A model generated the notes under the pieces. That model was not told the origin of the DNA, searched no databases, and saw only the letters and a program-made list of their open reading frames with translations. Below are positions 16,222 through 22,946 of a DNA stretch of 33,556 nucleotides, one piece after another; position 1 is the first letter of the stretch; every line of letters starts with the position of its first letter. Source of the stretch: CAZMXI01 sp964570205. GTDB taxonomy: Bacteria > Planctomycetota > Phycisphaerae > Tepidisphaerales > Tepidisphaeraceae. The stretch covers positions 1 through 33,556 of the forward strand of contig CAZMXI010000028.1 of NCBI GenBank assembly GCA_964570205.1, given 5' to 3'. The position numbers were made by a program, and so were the translations under genes.

Positions 16222-17031
16222 CTAGAACCGCCTCAGGTTCCCGATCGTCTGCAGCGCCTGGTCCGCCGTCTGGATCGACTGGCTGTTCAGCTCAAACGCC
16301 CGCTGCGTCTTGATCAGCGTCACCAGCTCCTTCACAGGATCCACGTTGCTGCCTTCCAGAAAATTCTGCAGGATCTCCCCCGTCCCCTCTTCGCCCGGGT
16401 CAGCCTCGATCGGCTCGCCCGAAGCGTCCGTCGCCACGTAAATGCTCCCCCCCAGCAGCTTCAATCCGTGCGGGTTAACGAAATTCGTCAGCTTCAGCCG
16501 CCCGGCCTCCTGCCGGTCGATCTGCCCCGGCTGCAAATACGTGATGAAACCCTCCCGGCTGATCGTAATCCCCGTGGCATTCGACGGAATCGTGATCTCC
16601 GGCTGGAGGATGTACCCATCCCCAATCCCCAGCACGAGCTGCCCCTCCTTGTTCGCGAAGAAATTCCCGTTCCGCGTGTACCCGTACCCATCCCCGATCG
16701 TGTCCAGAATCTTCACCCGGAAAAAGCCGTTCCCCTGGATCGCCACATCCAGCGGCCGCCCCGTGTTCTCCGGCGACCCCTGCTCCAGGTCCAGTTGCGT
16801 GTTGCTCACCTTCACACCCAGCCCCACGAACGTCCCCGCCGGCGACAAATCCCCCTGCGCGTTCTCCGCGCCCGGCTCCTTCATCGTGATGTACATCAGG
16901 TCTTCGAAGTTCACCCGCGTCCGCTTGAACGCCGTCGTCTCCGCGTTCGCAAGGTTGTTCGCAATCACGTCGATGCGCGTCGATAGCGCCCGCAGCCCCG
17001 TCGCCGCCGAATTAAGTGCTGTTATCGCCAT
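16222..17031 (-). CDS. flgG: Flagellar distal rod protein FlgG
   Basis: FlgG builds the distal rod. The 269-residue protein, typical in length, starts MAITALNSAATGLRALSTRI followed by DVIANNLANAETTAFKRTRV, the rod-hook signature. It has the FlgG-specific FEDLMYITMKEPG loop near residues 42-54, GRPLDVAIQGNGFFRV at about 91-106, and the C-terminal EGSNVDPVKELVTLIKTQRA with FELNSQSIQTADQALQTI. It follows flgF by 56 bases. The ribosome site is weak (GAAGATGATCC before the ATG), so coupling to flgF may matter. Confidence 0.97.
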   Translation of the reverse strand: MAITALNSAATGLRALSTRIDVIANNLANAETTAFKRTRVNFEDLMYITMKEPGAENAQGDLSPAGTFVGLGVKVSNTQLDLEQGSPENTGRPLDVAIQGNGFFRVKILDTIGDGYGYTRNGNFFANKEGQLVLGIGDGYILQPEITIPSNATGITISREGFITYLQPGQIDRQEAGRLKLTNFVNPHGLKLLGGSIYVATDASGEPIEADPGEEGTGEILQNFLEGSNVDPVKELVTLIKTQRAFELNSQSIQTADQALQTIGNLRRF

Positions 17032-17087
17032 GGATCATCTTCGGTTAAAGCGACTCCATCCCTCTCACTTCCGCCCGTGATCCCACG

Positions 17088-17849
17088 CTATCCGATCTTC
17101 CCCACGTCGTTCACCAGCCGCGCCAGCGTCTGGTCCTGGTACCGCAGCATGTTCGCGTTCGCCTCGAGCTGCCGCTGCGCATCCATCATCGCCACCAGTT
17201 CCGTCGCCGGATCGGCATTCGAACGCTCCACGTGCCCGCCAGCCACCATCGCCGAGCTCTCGCGCAGCCCCCTCTCGCCCTGCGGATCGCTCATCAGCCC
17301 CTCGCCTCGCTTCCGCAGCCGCCCGGGGTCCGCCACGTCGAATAACCCCAGCTTCGCCACCGCTTTCCCGTCCTGCGTGATCGTCCCATCCTCCCCAACG
17401 CTCGCCTGACCCTTCCCCAGCACGATCGGCTGACGGTTCACATCCAGCACCTCGCCCGCCCCGCTCGCCAGCGTCAGCCGCCCTTCGCTGTCCACCATCA
17501 TCCGCCCATCCCGCGTCAGCATCACCTGCCCGTCGCGGCGCACGGCCAGATACCCCCGGCCCCGAATCGCCACATCCAGGGGATTGCCCGTCGATTCCAA
17601 GTCGCCCGCCGACTGGTCCGTCCAGGTCGGCCAGCTCCCCAATCCCCCGCCAAGCCCCTCCAGCATCACGTTGCTGTGCCGCCGCGGGTTCAAACCAAGC
17701 TCCTGCGCTGCCGTCCGACGCTCCTGAAACAGCGCCAGATCACGCTTGAAGCCCGCCGTCTCCGCGTTGGCCAGGTTGTTGGCAATGACGTCCTGCCGGT
17801 GCGAATTCGCCAGGACGCCCGTGGCCGAGAGATACAGGCCGTATATCAT
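17088..17849 (-). CDS. flgF: Flagellar proximal rod protein FlgF-like
   Basis: The 253-residue flagellar basal-body rod protein starts MIYGLYLSATGVLANSHRQD with VIANNLANAETAGFKRDLAL. It has GNPLDVAIRGRGYLAVRRDG at about residues 87-106 and the C-terminal ADPATELVAMMDAQRQLEAN. The two adjacent rod genes in this order are classically flgF then flgG, which supports this call over another FlgG copy. The start ATG at 17849 has a strong GGAGGAGGG site; the GTG 27 bases upstream is rejected. Its ATG overlaps the stop of the small upstream ORF (ATGA), so it is probably the second gene of the operon. flgB, flgC and fliE are not in the window. Confidence 0.92.
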   Translation of the reverse strand: MIYGLYLSATGVLANSHRQDVIANNLANAETAGFKRDLALFQERRTAAQELGLNPRRHSNVMLEGLGGGLGSWPTWTDQSAGDLESTGNPLDVAIRGRGYLAVRRDGQVMLTRDGRMMVDSEGRLTLASGAGEVLDVNRQPIVLGKGQASVGEDGTITQDGKAVAKLGLFDVADPGRLRKRGEGLMSDPQGERGLRESSAMVAGGHVERSNADPATELVAMMDAQRQLEANANMLRYQDQTLARLVNDVGKIG

Positions 17850-18049
17850 GCGGCCCTCCTCCCGACGAATCGCCACCGCGGCTTGCGGTGGTTCACAACC
17901 GGCAGCTTTCCATCCGTGGAAAAACGCTCTCCGGCTCCGCCGGAAGCCTGCTGCCGCGACTGCTGCTCACATTCCATCTCCAGATGAAGGACCGTCGCCA
18001 ACCGCGCCGCCTCCACAATCCGCTCTCCGAGCGTCCGTGCTGTGTCCAT
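17846..18049 (-). CDS. Small unknown protein leading the flagellar operon
   Basis: I do not recognise this 67-residue product. It begins MDTARTLGERIVEAARLATV, a possible amphipathic helix, continues with a Gln/Glu-rich stretch (LEMECEQQSRQQ), and ends very basic (RKPRWRFVGRRAA). There is no signal peptide or membrane segment. Reasons to think it is real: a good GGAGAGG ribosome site 4 bases before the ATG, an ATGA overlap with flgF, and placement just downstream of a sigma-54-like promoter. It could be a translational leader for flgF or a small flagellar factor. A plus-strand frame opposite it has no support. Confidence 0.55.
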   Translation of the reverse strand: MDTARTLGERIVEAARLATVLHLEMECEQQSRQQASGGAGERFSTDGKLPVVNHRKPRWRFVGRRAA

Positions 18050-18085
18050 TCATCCTCTCCTGATAGAGTTAACCACCCTCCCCAA

Positions 18086-18102
18086 TTCAATCCCCGTGCC
18101 AA
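18086..18102 (-). promoter_or_regulatory. Sigma-54-like promoter of the flagellar operon
   Basis: The minus strand reads TTGGCACGGGGATTGAA. The -24 element TTGGCACG is perfect, and GG is followed after 10 bases by the -12 position. The -12 dinucleotide is GA instead of the usual GC, a weakness. Initiation would fall near 18075, about 25 bases before the small ORF that leads into flgF. A better-scoring relative lies before fliW. Confidence 0.45.
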
Positions 18103-18172
18103 ACCACCCCAACCACGCGCCGCATCGACGCATGTCACCATAAAGCACGATGTAACAAATATTTACGAAAAT

Positions 18173-18862
18173 ATGACAGGAAAAGGCGGCCCACCCGTCG
18201 CCCCTCCCCCCACGCGCATCCCCCGCCTCCCGCCCGCAACTTCTGCGCTACGCCGGGTGCTCAAGGGCAAAGTCCAGCTCTGGGCGGATGAATGGCCGAT
18301 ATGCGGCTCAGCCCAGGCCAGGCACGTGCTGGTGGAGCTGTTCGACTACACCTGCCCCGATTGCCGCCACGTCCATCCCCTGGTCCGCCAGGCGGTGGAT
18401 GCCTTCTCCGGCCAGTTGACCGTGGTCTCCGTGCCCATCCCGCTTGACCCCATGTGCAACCCGCTGGTGCCCATGCTCGACGCACGGCATGCCGGAGCGT
18501 GTGACTACGCCCGTCTGGCCCTGGCCCTCTGGCGCATCGACCGACAAGCCTTCGATAAGCTAGACCAGACCCTCTGGGCCGGCTCCCAAGCCCCACCCAT
18601 CGAGCAGGTCCGGCAAGCAGCCCAGCGTCTGGTCGGCCCCGGCCGATTGGAGCAGGCCCTGCATGAGCCTGTAGCCCAGCAGCGTCAGATTGAGGCCATC
18701 GGCATCTTCCAGTCAGCCGGCGTAGGCAAGCTGCCCAAGCTGCTGTTGCCCGAGGCCTCGCTGTGGGGCCGAGTGCCGGGGACCAAGGAACTGTTCGACG
18801 TGCTCCAGAAGCAGCTTGGACTCAACCGACCGGCGAGCACCACGCCGTTCTCTGGAGCCTGA
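18173..18862 (+). CDS. Thioredoxin/DsbA-like domain protein, probable fragment of a VKOR fusion
   Basis: The product of about 229 residues carries a thioredoxin-fold domain with the active site FDYTCPDCRHVH (about residues 60-71) and a cis-Pro region GVGKLPKLLLPE near residue 187. The lead-in KGKVQLWADEWPICGS and CNPLVPMLDARHAGACDYARLALALW match the C-terminal thioredoxin domain of bacterial VKOR-thioredoxin fusions. In those, the VKOR membrane domain reoxidises the partner in the envelope. Here no VKOR domain, signal peptide or membrane segment precedes it. The N-terminus is a Pro-rich run and the ATG at 18173 has no ribosome site. The last 11 residues are read out of frame through an IS66 remnant. 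It is probably a truncated, possibly non-functional gene. Confidence 0.6.
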   Translation: MTGKGGPPVAPPPTRIPRLPPATSALRRVLKGKVQLWADEWPICGSAQARHVLVELFDYTCPDCRHVHPLVRQAVDAFSGQLTVVSVPIPLDPMCNPLVPMLDARHAGACDYARLALALWRIDRQAFDKLDQTLWAGSQAPPIEQVRQAAQRLVGPGRLEQALHEPVAQQRQIEAIGIFQSAGVGKLPKLLLPEASLWGRVPGTKELFDVLQKQLGLNRPASTTPFSGA

Positions 18863-19029
18863 TCGCCAGCGTCGAGACGCATGGGATCGATCCGCAGCGG
18901 TATCTGAGAAGCGTGCTGGCCAAGATCGGCCAGACGCCCATCAGCGAATTGGAACAGTTCCTGCCGGAGGTGTGGAAGGCGGACAGCCTGCGCCGGCCGC
19001 CCGGTCGCATCGAGAAAGCTCACGCTTGA
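18829..19029 (+). pseudogene. IS66-type transposase, C-terminal remnant
   Basis: This frame encodes TGEHHAVLWSLIASVETHGI then DPQRYLRSVLAKIGQTPISE and LEQFLPEVW, ending at a TGA. It matches the C-terminal element of IS66 TnpC transposases (pattern LYSLI..., NG(L/I)DP.AYLR.VL, P...ELLPW). Everything upstream of the catalytic region is missing, and the remnant begins inside the end of the thioredoxin-like gene in another frame. It is therefore a dead fragment, likely left when an element inserted and was deleted. It overlaps the convergent DUF2247 gene by about 10 bases. Confidence 0.7.
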
Positions 19030-19535
19030 CCTTGCGACCGAAGCTCCGATCGCATCTTCTGCAGATACCCAGCCCATCGCGAAAGCAACAGGTCCTTTCC
19101 CGTCGGCTCGTGCGCGGCTCGCGGATAGGCGGATTCGTAGCTCACAAACGGGGCGACTTCCTCGGGATAGTCGAAGTCCGCGTAGATCTCGTCTACGGCC
19201 CCAAGCGGATCGGCAACTTGGTCCTTGTGTTCAAAGAGCCACTGCAACGAGAGAAAACACCACTTGCGCTTGGGGCGATCCTCCTGTTCAATCGTGTGCG
19301 TCGATATGGCTTGGGTCAAAATCTCCCGGACCCGATAGAGATCTGAGTCATTCAGAACGGAAAGCCGCATCTCGCAAGACTCAAGCGAGGAATCGGCTCT
19401 GACCTTCTCGATTGCCAGATCACGCACAGTCCGCTCATCGATGTACCCGTGATCGAGACCATAAAGCATGTCCTGCCATGCAAGGTCAGCGTTCCTAACA
19501 ATGAAGTCTTTTGTCAGATCAGGATAGTTAGGCAT
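19020..19535 (-). CDS. DUF2247 family protein, probable immunity protein
   Basis: The 171-residue soluble protein has the DUF2247 signature. An N-terminal LAWQDMLYGLDHGYIDERTV with RDLAIEKV is followed by KRKWCFLSLQWLFEHKDQVA and DPLGAVDEIYADFDYPEEVA with PFVSYESAY. Members of this family are often found beside polymorphic toxin genes and are thought to be immunity proteins. Here the upstream gene encodes what looks like a toxin C-terminal tip, and the two join as TAATG (stop and start sharing bases at 19533-19537), so they are translationally coupled. The function as an antidote is inference from that context. Base composition is lower in GC and less codon-biased than the flagellar genes, in keeping with acquisition. 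Confidence 0.85.
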   Translation of the reverse strand: MPNYPDLTKDFIVRNADLAWQDMLYGLDHGYIDERTVRDLAIEKVRADSSLESCEMRLSVLNDSDLYRVREILTQAISTHTIEQEDRPKRKWCFLSLQWLFEHKDQVADPLGAVDEIYADFDYPEEVAPFVSYESAYPRAAHEPTGKDLLLSRWAGYLQKMRSELRSQGQA

Positions 19536-19948
19536 TATCCGGGTCCTTTCACTGCTGTCCCGTCCGGCCGGAAAAGCGGTACGGGCTGATTCGGGAACCC
19601 AGTTATACCGCCTCCCGGTATAAATCGCTGGTGGGTCAGTACGCCTTTGTTGTCAACGATCCACTCGAAGACACCCGGCTGCCCATTTACCTCCCCCATC
19701 ACCTGAACGAGGTTACGCTGAATGCCGTCGCCGCCTCGTATGGTGAAATGCTGCCCCTGACTTGCCATATCCCTCACAAATCGCGGTGCCCGATGCATTG
19801 GGTCTGTCTTAAGCGCAGAACCTGCGGAGGGAGCCCCGCTCAACTCCTCTGCTGCCAATCGTGCTTTGAGCGACTCGAATTCTGCTGCGGAGGACGAGCC
19901 GATGGTGTTCGCCGAACGGACATGTTGTCTGGGTCTCGTCAAACGCAT
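19535..19948 (-). CDS. Orphan polymorphic-toxin C-terminal tip (no secretion or repeat domains)
   Basis: The frame is open from just after a TGA; the first ATG is at 19948 (137 residues), with a TTG at 19999. The C-terminal ~75 residues are the informative part: HRAPRFVRDMASQGQHFTIR, then GGDGIQRNLVQVMGEVNGQ and GVFEWIVDNKGVLTHQRFIP followed by GGGITGFPNQ. From memory this resembles the terminal module of RHS/CDI-like polymorphic toxins; I cannot name its activity. No N-terminal repeats, PAAR, LXG or signal sequence is present, and there is no ribosome site. It is best read as a displaced toxin tip kept with its immunity gene, possibly now silent. It begins next to the end of the REP-type transposase element, whose insertion may have removed the rest. 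Confidence 0.55.
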   Translation of the reverse strand: MRLTRPRQHVRSANTIGSSSAAEFESLKARLAAEELSGAPSAGSALKTDPMHRAPRFVRDMASQGQHFTIRGGDGIQRNLVQVMGEVNGQPGVFEWIVDNKGVLTHQRFIPGGGITGFPNQPVPLFRPDGTAVKGPG

Positions 19949-19995
19949 TGGAGGAAGCGGCACTGCGCACTGCTTGAAACCGTTTGGAGGGTCAG

Positions 19996-20741
19996 GCAAA
20001 GGGGTCAGGAGTCATTCCTATCTCCTTTCTTTGCCGGTCGGCCCGGCTCTCGATAAGCCGACTCCAGTTCCAGCACCTCCCTCGTCCAGGCCTCGAACTC
20101 CGCCGAGCCAAAGGACCGGCCCTTGGTCATGCACGCCCGCAGCGAACGCTCGTCGGCCACATCCTGCGGCCGATTCACCAGCGCCAGCCAATCCACCGGC
20201 TCCTCCACCGGCCATGTCGAGAGCATCGACCCTTCCTCCCCATGCACCCGCCGCCACAGGCTGCTCCAGCGCCACTGCTCGGCACGCTGCACCAGCCCCG
20301 CTCGAACCGCGTTGCGCTCCACGTACCGGCACAGCACGAGGAAATGCTCATCGCTCTCCACCGGGAAGCTCTTGAAGCGGCCCTGATACAAATGGCCGCT
20401 GCCGGAGGTGTGATAATGGGCATGCCAGCGCTGCGTGTGCGTGACGGTCAGCCAGCGCATGAACTGCGACAGCCCGCCATCCTCCGCCGGCCGCACGACC
20501 AGGTGCCAGTGGTTGGGCATCAGGCAGTAGCACAGCACCTCCAGCGGCACTCTCCCCAGCGCCTCGGCCAACACCCGCTCAAAGGCCTCATAGTCGCCAT
20601 CCTTGCGGAAGATCGTGGCCCGTGCGTTGGCGCGGTTGAGCACATGATAGACCAACCCACCGGGACAGCGCCGCAGGCGACGGGGCATCGATGCATGCTA
20701 AGCCGACCGGCCGACGGGCTCAAGAGTTATGACCCTTTTGC
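19996..20741. mobile_element. REP-type (IS200/IS605-like) element with imperfect terminal inverted repeats
   Basis: The tyrosine transposase gene is bracketed by related inverted sequences. The reverse complement of 19996-20013 and positions 20724-20741 agree at 14 of 18 bases and share TGACCC(C/T)TTTGC. The element spans about 746 bases, with the transposase stop inside the left repeat region. It lies between the PEP-CTERM gene and the orphan toxin tip. Target duplications are not evident. Confidence 0.55.
20005..20688 (-). CDS. REP-associated tyrosine transposase (Y1/HUH family)
   Basis: The 227-residue Y1 transposase is related to IS200/IS605 TnpA and to RAYT enzymes that mobilise or maintain REP palindromes. 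It has the lead-in MPRRLRRCPGGLVYHVLNRA, then the HUH metal motif MPNHWHLVVRP with H60 and H62. Next come SGHLYQGRFKSFPV (about residues 97-110), the catalytic tyrosine in CRYVERNAVRAGL (Y122), and WRWSSLW at about 139-145. All key residues are present, so the enzyme may be active. There is no ribosome site before the ATG at 20688. A cluster of palindromes of REP type lies at 29.06-29.18 kb, which could be its substrates. Confidence 0.9.
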   Translation of the reverse strand: MPRRLRRCPGGLVYHVLNRANARATIFRKDGDYEAFERVLAEALGRVPLEVLCYCLMPNHWHLVVRPAEDGGLSQFMRWLTVTHTQRWHAHYHTSGSGHLYQGRFKSFPVESDEHFLVLCRYVERNAVRAGLVQRAEQWRWSSLWRRVHGEEGSMLSTWPVEEPVDWLALVNRPQDVADERSLRACMTKGRSFGSAEFEAWTREVLELESAYREPGRPAKKGDRNDS

Positions 20742-20753
20742 GTGCTCCCGGCG

Positions 20754-21458
20754 TTATCGAACTCTGCGCGCCCGGAACAGCAATCCGCCGAGTGACAGGA
20801 CAGCCAATCCAATTGAGGGCTCAGGCACCTGGCGGTCGCTGGGGCTGGCGACCAGAGGCGACACGCCTGGACCGGCCAGGCCGGAGCTCACTTGCAGGAA
20901 ATCGTACTCGGGAGAATACGGACTGGTGAAGACCAGCAGACTGCTGGTATCGCCGGCGGCAAGCTCGGTCCCGTTGAAGAACCAGGCCATGGACGTGGTG
21001 TTGTCTCCGCCGCTGGCCGGCGATTTTTCGGTCGCCGCTCCTATGGGTATGAAGGCCGGCGCCAGCACCGAGCCGCGTCCATCGGCCGCGTCCAGACCCA
21101 CCGTGAGCGTATCAACGCCCGGAGAAGCAGAGGTGATCGAGACGATCTGGTAGACGTAGGCCATTTCCCCGGGACCGCCCGGGGCCACTTGAGCGATGGC
21201 CTGGCTGTTCAGGTAGAGCTGAAGACCACCCGGCGCGAAAGCGGCCCAGTCAACCTCGGCGACCAATGTATCTCCGAAAGCGGCGCCGGCGATGTTAACC
21301 GCTCCGTGCCAGCGTCCGGCATCGGGCCCAAAGCCGTCATTCAACGCAAAGGGCGTCGTGGCCAGCGGTCCAGCGCAGACCTGGGACAGTCCACCGAGTG
21401 TGATGGCCAGGAATGCGGCCGCGCGAACGCGTGTGCGAATGGAGAGTGTGAGTGCCAT
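20754..21458 (-). CDS. PEP-CTERM anchored secreted protein A
   Basis: The 234-residue product has a signal peptide (AAAFLAITLGGLSQVCAG). A beta-rich middle follows with no family I can name, and the C-terminal sorting tail is VPEPSIGLAVLSLGGLLFRA followed by RRVR. That tail is the PEP-CTERM tripartite signal (PEP motif, transmembrane helix, basic end) processed by an exosortase, so the protein is probably released or anchored at the cell surface or in extracellular polymer. The exosortase gene is not in the window. GGGAG precedes the ATG at 21458. It lies 29 bases after the other PEP-CTERM gene and likely forms an operon with it. The transposase element begins 12 bases after its stop. Confidence 0.85.
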   Translation of the reverse strand: MALTLSIRTRVRAAAFLAITLGGLSQVCAGPLATTPFALNDGFGPDAGRWHGAVNIAGAAFGDTLVAEVDWAAFAPGGLQLYLNSQAIAQVAPGGPGEMAYVYQIVSITSASPGVDTLTVGLDAADGRGSVLAPAFIPIGAATEKSPASGGDNTTSMAWFFNGTELAAGDTSSLLVFTSPYSPEYDFLQVSSGLAGPGVSPLVASPSDRQVPEPSIGLAVLSLGGLLFRARRVR

Positions 21459-21487
21459 GTCTTGACTCCCGTGCGGTTCAGGAACAC

Positions 21488-22111
21488 TCAGCGAGCGCGC
21501 CGGCGACGGCCACGGCCCGTGAGACAGCAGATTGCGACGGCGGATGCCACAGTCAGAAGCGAAGCCGGCTCGGGGATCGGGCCTGGCGTGGGCACGCCGG
21601 CCACAAGCGCCTGGGTTCCGCCATCGATCGTAAGGGCGGCGCCAACGATAGGCAGGTTAGGAGACGAAAAAGCGAGTCCCCAGGTGCTCATGCCCGTTGG
21701 AATCTCCGGCGAGAAGAGCCACCTCGCGTCGGGCGTGAACGACGCCGACAGCGGGCTGACGTCGCCGATGTCGAACGAGCCGATCGTGTTGGCCGGATTG
21801 GAGACACCGATGATCTCCGCGGAGACACCCAGGTTTCCCGTGACGAAGACCTGATACGTGTAGACGAGCGCATCACCGGGCACGTACCCCAGGCCGGCGA
21901 AGTTGGCGTTGAAGCTGGCGGCGTCAAAGACGGCGTAATCGATGGTGCCGCTCAGGCCAAGGCCGTTGTTGAACGGGACGGCGCCGGTGACCCCTCCGAA
22001 TGCCGCGGCATGCCCGATTAGAATGCCCGCCTGAGCACTGGGGGCGGCGACCACCAGGATGCAGATCATTGCCAGGAAGATCGCGATCGGCGCAGCGGTT
22101 GGTTTGCGCAT
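21488..22111 (-). CDS. PEP-CTERM anchored secreted protein B
   Basis: The 207-residue product starts MRKPTAAPIAIFLAMICILV and has a clear signal peptide ending near SAQA. The C-terminus IPEPASLLTVASAVAICCLT followed by GRGRRRR is a PEP-CTERM signal. The middle has no motif that I recognise, but shares length and general layout with protein A (a VYTYQVFVTG... segment here, VYQIVSITSA... there). The two could be diverged paralogues with a domain concerned with matrix or surface structure. The start ATG at 22111 has AGGAGAGGAA just upstream; the GTG at 22126 is rejected. Confidence 0.85.
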   Translation of the reverse strand: MRKPTAAPIAIFLAMICILVVAAPSAQAGILIGHAAAFGGVTGAVPFNNGLGLSGTIDYAVFDAASFNANFAGLGYVPGDALVYTYQVFVTGNLGVSAEIIGVSNPANTIGSFDIGDVSPLSASFTPDARWLFSPEIPTGMSTWGLAFSSPNLPIVGAALTIDGGTQALVAGVPTPGPIPEPASLLTVASAVAICCLTGRGRRRRAR

Positions 22112-22477
22112 TTCCTCTCCTATCACGAGTCGCCGAATGGCTCAACACCCGCGGATTCAGCGAATTGCCACGAAACCGGACTCGAAGGAGCCCATCTCAG
22201 CAGGCGAACTGGGTTGTCCGATGACAAGTCTACCTCTGCAGGCGCGAAAGCCAAAGCAGTATTTCGCATTTCGCTGTTTTTTTGCTTGGCGAGTTCCGCC
22301 TTCGTGAATCCAGGCAGGATCGGTATACCGGTTAATGTGGAGGTGCGGGACTACGGCGTCGCCGCAAAGAGATGCTCGGCGGTTCACTGCCCAAGACCTG
22401 CACGCTGGCGACTTTGGGATCGTCATCAACGTACGCATTCGCACCCGTCGTGGACCCAAGCCCCGACCCTGCTCTGC
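22112..22477. other. Intergenic region with no gene seen
   Basis: It should contain the promoter of the PEP-CTERM pair, but no clear -35/-10 was found. A minus-strand frame of 100 codons here has no family resemblance and no ribosome site. A 10-base palindrome CGGTATACCG lies at 22321-22330, and a run of seven T at about 22278-22284 follows a weak stem. Nothing further can be supported. Confidence 0.4.
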
Positions 22478-22771
22478 CTACTTGCTCGCTACCTTCGGAT
22501 GCTGCTTCTCATAGTCCTTTGTCAATAGGTTCTCCATGTACTTCCCGTCATACTCATACGCCACCTTCTCGCCGTTCGGACCCGTCGCGAGCCGGGTCTT
22601 CACCTTCCCACCCTGCGCGAACTGCTGCATCGTCTCCACGTTCCCAAACACGTAGGTCACCCCGTCCCGCTTCATCTCGAAGTACTGTGGCTTCTTCGCC
22701 ATCTCGCCCTTGCCCGCGCAACCGGCAATCCCGCCCAGCAGCAAACCCAACGCAATCACCATCGATTTCAT
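22478..22771 (-). CDS. Small lipoprotein of unknown function
   Basis: The 97-residue product starts MKSMVIALGLLLGGIAGCAG, a signal peptide with lipobox GIAGC, so it is probably lipid-anchored at Cys18. The remainder is KKPQYFEMKRDGVTYVFGNV followed by ETMQQFAQGGKVKTRLATGP and NGEKVAYEYDGKYMENLL. The phrase DGVTYVFGNVETMQQFAQG recalls short metal-sensor or YHS-like lipoproteins, but no metal-binding cysteine or histidine pattern remains, so I leave it as unknown. GGGAG precedes the ATG at 22771. It is divergent from the sulfatase gene and may share its control region. Confidence 0.75.
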   Translation of the reverse strand: MKSMVIALGLLLGGIAGCAGKGEMAKKPQYFEMKRDGVTYVFGNVETMQQFAQGGKVKTRLATGPNGEKVAYEYDGKYMENLLTKDYEKQHPKVASK

Positions 22772-22946
22772 CTTCAACTCCCAGATACAGGTCCTTATTC
22801 GTACTGTCCTTCCAACACACGCCAATTCCCCGCCATCATTCTTCCTTGACTCCGCCTCGCTCCACCTTAACTTGGTCCACAAGCGTACCGCCCTCCGTTA
22901 AGACCGGTCCGCCCAACTCGCTAAGTCCGCGTTAAAGGAGCCCCCA

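Noticed and set aside
22321..22330. Palindrome CGGTATACCG as a regulatory operator
   Set aside because: A single 10-base palindrome far from either gene start, with no second copy seen.
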